NCBI GenBank assembly: GCA_028819945.1
Contig: JAPPKQ010000252.1
Coordinates: 1 to 10,642, forward strand
Source of the DNA: a bacterium
GTDB taxonomy: Bacteria; Actinomycetota; Acidimicrobiia; Acidimicrobiales; CATQHL01
Length of the DNA stretch: 10,642 bases
Direction: 5' to 3'
Below are positions 6,841-10,642 of the stretch, piece by piece; position 1 is the first letter of the stretch, and each line of letters begins with the position of its first letter. Position numbers and translations under genes: made by a program. The notes beneath the pieces are model-generated. The model saw nothing but the letters and a program-made list of their open reading frames with translations, ran no database searches and was not told where the DNA came from.

Positions 6841-9246
6841 GTGAGCGGCGCGGGCGCCCCGGGCGGATGGATCGGCGCCACCCCGCACCGGGTGGAGGAC
6901 GAGACGCTGCTGCGAGGCCGGGGACGCTTCATCGACGACCTGTCGCCGGTCCCGGGCGCGATGCACCTGGCGCTGGTGCGGTCACCGTTCGCCCACGCCC
7001 GCATCCGCGGCATCGACACCTCGGCCGCCGCGGCGTCGCCGGGCACCCTGGCGGTGCTCACCGGCGCCGACCTGGCGGCGGCCGGCCGGCCCCTGGGAGC
7101 GGTGATCCGCGGTGCCACCGAGCACCACGCGGTGGCCGTCGACGTCGCCCGCTACGCCGGCGAGCCGGTGGCGGTCGTGGTGGCGCGGGACCGCTACCTG
7201 GCCGAGGACGCCGCCGAGCTGGTGGACGTGGACTACGAACCGCTCGAGGCGGTGGTGGACCCGCTGCTGGCCGCCGAGGCGGGGCACGTGGTCTCGGACC
7301 GGTCGTTCCGCTACGGCGACCCCGAGGCCGCGTTGGCCGCCGCTCACGCCTCGGTTCGGGGCCGGTTCCCGTTCGGTCGCTGGACCGCCGCCCCGGTGGA
7401 GTGCTTCGGCGTGATCGCCGATTGGGACCACGCCGTGGACTCGCTCACGGTGTGGGCCAACTTCCAGGGGCCGTTCACCCTGCACACCGTGGCGGCCGGA
7501 GCCCTGGGGCTGCCCGCCGCCCGGCTGCGTCTCGTCACCCCGCCCGATTCCGGCGGGAGCTTCGGCGTGAAGGCCGGCGTGTTCGGCTACATCGTCCTGG
7601 CGGGCCTCACCTCGAAGATCTGCGGTGTGCCGGTGCGCTGGATCGAGGACCGTGTCGAGCACCTCGCGGCGAGCGGATCGGCCACGCACCGGGTGACCGA
7701 CGTGGAGGCCGCCTTCGCCGCCGACGGCGAGTTGCTGGCACTGCGCTACGACGTGGTCGAGGACGTGGGGGCCTACCTGCGGGCGCCCGAGCCGGCCACC
7801 CTCTACCGGATGCACGGCTCGCTGACCGGCGCCTACACCGTGCGCAACGTGGCCGTGCGCAACCGGGTGGTCCACACCAACCGCTGCCCGACCGGGCTGA
7901 ACCGGGGCTTCGGCGGCCCGCAGCTGTACCTGGCGCTGGAGCGCATCATGGAGCGCGGCGCCGCCCGCCTGGGTCTCGACCCCGTCGAGGTGGCCCGCAG
8001 GAACCTCGTGCCGCCGGAGGCGTTCCCGTACCGCACGCCGACAGGTGGCCTGTACGACTCCGGCGACTACGCCGCCTGCCTCGACGACGCGATCGGCGCC
8101 GTGGACTACGAGGGCCTGCGGCGGCGCCAAGCCGAGCGGCGCGCCGGCGGGGATGACCGCCGGCGGCTGGGCATCGGGCTGGCCTGCGTGGTGGAGCCGT
8201 CGATCTCGAACATGGGCTACATCTCCCTCGCCGAGACGTCGGAGGAGCGCGCCAGGGGCCGGCCGAAGTCCGGCAACGCCGAGGGCGCCACGCTGGCCAT
8301 GAACCCCCTCGGCGGGGTGACCGTGCGCCTCTCCACCGTGCCACAGGGGCAGGGTCACCGCACCGTCGCCGCCCAGGTGGCCGCCGACGTCCTGGGTCTC
8401 AGCCCCGCCGACGTGGAGGTCCAGAGCGAGATGGACACCCACGTGAACGCCTGGACGGTGTCCTCGGGGAACTACTCCTCCCGCTTCGCCGGCATCGGGG
8501 CTGCGGCGGTCGCCGAGGCGGCGGCGCAACTGGCGGGGAAGCTGCGCCGCATCGCGGGCGATGTCCTGGAGTGCGCGCCGGCCGACGTGGAACTCGTCGA
8601 CGGGCAGGCCCGCGTGGTGGGCCAGCCCGACCGCGGCGTCTCGCTGCGCCGCCTCGCCGGGGCGGCGCACTGGAATCCCGAGTCGCTGCCGGCGGGGCTG
8701 GAGCCGGGCTTGGCGGTGACCGCCTTCGTGTCGGCCCCGAACCTGGACCCGCCCAACGACGCCGACGAGGTGGCCTCCTCGGCGGCGCACGGGTTCGTGG
8801 TCGACGTGGCGGTGGTGGAGGTGAACATCGCGACCGGTGAGGTGGGGATCCTCGACTACGTCACGGTGCACGACGCGGGCACGCTGCTGCACCCCCGCCT
8901 GGTGGACGGCCAGATCCTGGGGAGCTTCGCCCACGGCCTGGGTCCGGCCCTGCTGGAGCAGACCGTCCACGACGACGAGGGCAACCTGCTGACCGGCAGC
9001 TTCATGGACTATCTGTGCGCCACCTCGACCGAGGTGGCCGATCTGCGCATCCTGCACCGCTGCACACCGTCGCCGTTCACGCCGCTCGGCGCCAAGGGCC
9101 TCGGGGAGGGCAACACCATGAGCGCCCCCGCCGCCCTGGCCAACGCCGTCTGCGACGCTCTGGGGATCGATGACCTGGAACTCCCGCTCACCGCGCCCCG
9201 CATCTGGGAGTCGCTCAGCGTCAAGGCGAGGACGACCGAGGCGTGA
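6841..9246 (+). CDS. Molybdenum hydroxylase large subunit (xanthine/CO dehydrogenase superfamily)
   Basis: An 801-residue molybdopterin-binding subunit, a normal length for CoxL-like proteins. It opens with RVEDETLLRGRGRFIDDL (residues 17-34), the usual start of the family. Cofactor and active-site motifs are SGGSFGVKAG (237-246), GLNRGFGGPQ (352-361), PQGQGHRT (501-508), HDAGTLLHP (677-685) and GAKGLGEGNT (750-759). Glu756 is at the place of the catalytic glutamate. The 352-361 loop lacks the cysteine loop of true (form I) CO dehydrogenase and the AYRGAGR of form II; it is closer to the FRGFGGPQ loop of xanthine dehydrogenases. It should hydroxylate an aldehyde, purine, N-heterocycle or similar substrate with water as oxygen donor; which one is unknown. 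GTG 6841 was chosen for its ribosome site and the normal N-terminus. FAD and 2Fe-2S partners follow. No maturation gene (XdhC type) is in the window. Confidence 0.9.
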   Translation: MSGAGAPGGWIGATPHRVEDETLLRGRGRFIDDLSPVPGAMHLALVRSPFAHARIRGIDTSAAAASPGTLAVLTGADLAAAGRPLGAVIRGATEHHAVAVDVARYAGEPVAVVVARDRYLAEDAAELVDVDYEPLEAVVDPLLAAEAGHVVSDRSFRYGDPEAALAAAHASVRGRFPFGRWTAAPVECFGVIADWDHAVDSLTVWANFQGPFTLHTVAAGALGLPAARLRLVTPPDSGGSFGVKAGVFGYIVLAGLTSKICGVPVRWIEDRVEHLAASGSATHRVTDVEAAFAADGELLALRYDVVEDVGAYLRAPEPATLYRMHGSLTGAYTVRNVAVRNRVVHTNRCPTGLNRGFGGPQLYLALERIMERGAARLGLDPVEVARRNLVPPEAFPYRTPTGGLYDSGDYAACLDDAIGAVDYEGLRRRQAERRAGGDDRRRLGIGLACVVEPSISNMGYISLAETSEERARGRPKSGNAEGATLAMNPLGGVTVRLSTVPQGQGHRTVAAQVAADVLGLSPADVEVQSEMDTHVNAWTVSSGNYSSRFAGIGAAAVAEAAAQLAGKLRRIAGDVLECAPADVELVDGQARVVGQPDRGVSLRRLAGAAHWNPESLPAGLEPGLAVTAFVSAPNLDPPNDADEVASSAAHGFVVDVAVVEVNIATGEVGILDYVTVHDAGTLLHPRLVDGQILGSFAHGLGPALLEQTVHDDEGNLLTGSFMDYLCATSTEVADLRILHRCTPSPFTPLGAKGLGEGNTMSAPAALANAVCDALGIDDLELPLTAPRIWESLSVKARTTEA

Positions 9247-9271
9247 CGAGTTCAACCGGAGCGCTCTCCTC

Positions 9272-9299
9272 CCGTCATTCCGGCGAAGGCCGGAATCCA
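9272..9299 (+). repeat. 28-base palindromic repeat, copy B
   Basis: Identical to the copy at 4571-4598 over all 28 bases, in the same orientation. The eight-base stem is 9277-9284 with 9289-9296 and the loop is GAAG. It lies 25 bases after the molybdenum-subunit stop and 65 bases before the FAD-subunit start, again between two subunits of one enzyme. Similarity to copy A fades quickly outside the 28 bases. Confidence 0.85.
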
Positions 9300-9364
9300 T
9301 TGTCCAGCGGCACCGCTGCAGCCTGTCTGCGCGGGCCGTCCGGCATCGTGCGGGGCACCCATCC

Positions 9365-10264
9365 ATGAAGCCGCCGCCGTTCCGCTACGTGCGCCCGGAC
9401 AGCCTGGAGGAGGCCCTGGCAACCCTCGCCGAGCACGGCGACGGGGCCAAGGTTCTGGCCGGCGGCTGCAGCCTGGTCCCCATGCTGAACATGCGCCTGG
9501 CCCGCCCCGAGGTGCTGGTGGACGTGAACCGCCTCGGGGGCCTCGGCGAGGTGCGCGCCGGCAACGGCACCGTCACCACCGGGGCCATGCTGCGGCAGTC
9601 GGCGCTCGAGCGTTCGACGCCGCTGCGCCGGGCGCTGCCCTTGGCGGCCGCCTGCGCGCCTTACATCGGCCACTTCGTGACCCGCAACCGAGGCACGGTG
9701 GGCGGTTCGTTGGCGCACGCGGACGCTCGCGGCGAACTGCCGCTGGCGCTGCTCACCCTCGGCGGGTCGGTGCTCGTGGAGTCGCAGCGTGGTCGGCGCG
9801 GCATTGGCGCCGAGGAACTGTTCGTCTACCACTTCACCTCCGCGCTGGCACCTGACGAGCTGCTCACCGAGGTCCGCTGGCCGGCCGCTGCGCCGAGCTG
9901 GGGCTTCGGCTTCGCCGAGATGGCCCAGCGCCACGGCGACTACGCGCTCGCCATGGCGGCCTGCGCGCTGCGGCGTTGCGACGGGGCGGTCGCCGAGGTG
10001 CGCCTGGGGCTGGGTGCCGTGGCTGACCGGCCGCTGCTGGCCACCGAGGCGGCGAGCGTCCTAGTGGGCCAGGACCTAGACGGGGCTGCCGGCGATGAGG
10101 CGGTGCGTGAGGCGGCGAGTCTGGCCGCCGCTGCGGCCCAGCCGTTCGAGGATCTGCACGCCTCGGTGGCCTACCGGCGGCAACTCGTGAGCCTGCTGAG
10201 CGAGCAGGTGATCCGCCAGGGCTGGCTGGACGCGGATGACCGGGCGGGGGAGGGCGGCCCGTGA
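9365..10264 (+). CDS. FAD-binding subunit of molybdenum hydroxylase (CoxM-like)
   Basis: A 299-residue flavin subunit of normal size for CoxM/XdhB-type medium subunits. It begins FRYVRPDSLEEALATL, typical of the family. It then has the flavin phosphate motif AGGCSLVPMLNMRL (residues 32-45) and the second FAD loop RNRGTVGGSLAHADARGELP (107-126), where the family usually has TIGGS.AHADP.AELP. The C-terminal part (about 190-290) fits the CO dehydrogenase flavoprotein C-terminal domain. FAD here receives electrons from the iron-sulfur subunit and passes them to an acceptor. ATG 9365 is preferred because the open frame upstream runs through the molybdenum-subunit end and the repeat, and the protein begins at the normal point. 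The ribosome site is weak. The stop overlaps the next GTG by four bases. It is separated from the molybdenum subunit by 118 bases that include the palindromic repeat. Confidence 0.9.
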   Translation: MKPPPFRYVRPDSLEEALATLAEHGDGAKVLAGGCSLVPMLNMRLARPEVLVDVNRLGGLGEVRAGNGTVTTGAMLRQSALERSTPLRRALPLAAACAPYIGHFVTRNRGTVGGSLAHADARGELPLALLTLGGSVLVESQRGRRGIGAEELFVYHFTSALAPDELLTEVRWPAAAPSWGFGFAEMAQRHGDYALAMAACALRRCDGAVAEVRLGLGAVADRPLLATEAASVLVGQDLDGAAGDEAVREAASLAAAAAQPFEDLHASVAYRRQLVSLLSEQVIRQGWLDADDRAGEGGP

Positions 10265-10642
10265 GCGACCACCGCGAGATCGCCGTCACCGTCAACGGCC
10301 GGCGCTACCGCGAGGCGGCATCCGACCGGATGCTGCTCTCGGACTTCCTGCGCCAGCGCCTCGGACTCACCGGCACGCACGTGGGCTGCGAGCACGGGGT
10401 GTGCGGCTCCTGCACCGTGCATCTCGAGGGCGCGGCCGTGCGCTCCTGCCTGCTGCTGGCCGCCCAGGCCGACGGCACCGAGCTGCGCACCGTGGAGGGC
10501 CTGGCCTCCGGCGACCGGCTGCACCCGCTGCAGGAGGCCTTCCGGGAGCACTTCGCCCTGCAATGCGGCTTCTGTACCCCCGGAATCCTGATGGCGGCGG
10601 TGGACTTCCTGGCCCAAAACCCCACCCCCTCTCGCAGCGAGA
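10261..10642 (+). CDS. 2Fe-2S subunit of molybdenum hydroxylase (CoxS-like), truncated by window edge
   Basis: The first 127 residues of a small iron-sulfur subunit; the family is usually about 150-170 residues, so only the end is missing. The plant-ferredoxin-type cluster is complete: Cys43-x4-Cys48-x2-Cys51 (GCEHGVCGSC) and Cys63. The second, alpha-helical 2Fe-2S domain has begun with QCGFCTPG (Cys102, Cys105); its C-x-C partner should lie just past base 10642. The protein passes electrons from the molybdenum centre to FAD. The GTG start overlaps the FAD-subunit stop in GTGA, showing translational coupling and completing a large-medium-small order. No oddity is seen in the visible part. The family call is secure. 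Confidence 0.93.
   Translation, partial: MSDHREIAVTVNGRRYREAASDRMLLSDFLRQRLGLTGTHVGCEHGVCGSCTVHLEGAAVRSCLLLAAQADGTELRTVEGLASGDRLHPLQEAFREHFALQCGFCTPGILMAAVDFLAQNPTPSRSE

Noticed and set aside
6812-6844. Ten-residue leader frame whose stop overlaps the molybdenum-subunit GTG
   Set aside because: It has no ribosome site and no meaningful peptide. A GTGA overlap follows automatically whenever a GTGAGC start lies in a chance open frame.
6982-9366. Very long reverse-strand open frame opposite the molybdenum subunit gene
   Set aside because: Its translation is rich in Gly, Arg, His and Val with no recognisable domain. It is the antisense shadow expected in GC-rich DNA opposite a gene with clear family motifs.
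6841-10642. Aerobic CO dehydrogenase (coxLMS)
   Set aside because: The large subunit lacks the form I cysteine loop and the form II AYRGAGR motif, and the gene order is large-medium-small rather than the usual cox order of medium-small-large.

Overview
The window is very GC-rich (about 70 %), uses GTG as well as ATG starts, and is densely coding on the + strand only. Codon third positions are overwhelmingly G or C. This fits a high-GC actinomycete-like bacterium. An uncultured Acidimicrobiia-type lineage is plausible from overall gene content, but that is an impression rather than a demonstrated assignment. There are no RNA genes, transposases, CRISPR arrays or phage genes.

Layout, left to right: the C-terminal tail of a gene entering from the left (1-120); an extended-SDR NAD-dependent epimerase/dehydratase (117-1076); a 194-base gap holding a hairpin repeat and a possible promoter; a LarA-like (DUF2088) nickel-pincer-type racemase/epimerase homologue (1271-2686); a small DUF1858-like CxxC protein (2704-3024); a three-gene set resembling glycolate oxidase GlcD-GlcE-GlcF (3024-4529, 4655-5614, 5614-6789); and a molybdenum hydroxylase of the xanthine dehydrogenase/CO dehydrogenase superfamily in the order large, FAD and 2Fe-2S subunit (6841-9246, 9365-10264, 10261 to beyond the right edge).

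All genes point the same way, and many junctions overlap by 1 or 4 bases (117/120, 3024, 5614, 10261/10264), so most of the window probably works as one or two operons. The likely theme is oxidation of small organic acids. An SDR and a LarA-like enzyme would act on hydroxyacids or sugar acids. A GlcDEF-type flavin/iron-sulfur complex would oxidise a 2-hydroxyacid to a 2-oxoacid and pass electrons to the membrane quinone pool. A molybdenum hydroxylase would add a further oxidation step. The true substrates cannot be read from the sequence.

The three longest gaps (1077-1270, 4530-4654, 9247-9364) each contain a palindromic repeat of one dispersed type. Two of the copies are identical over 28 bases and split what would otherwise be compact subunit operons. 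The other points of interest are a changed catalytic-histidine position in the LarA homologue, the small DUF1858-like protein tied by overlap to GlcD, and a Mo-subunit active-site loop that is not of the CO dehydrogenase type. I did not see a clearly unprecedented system.
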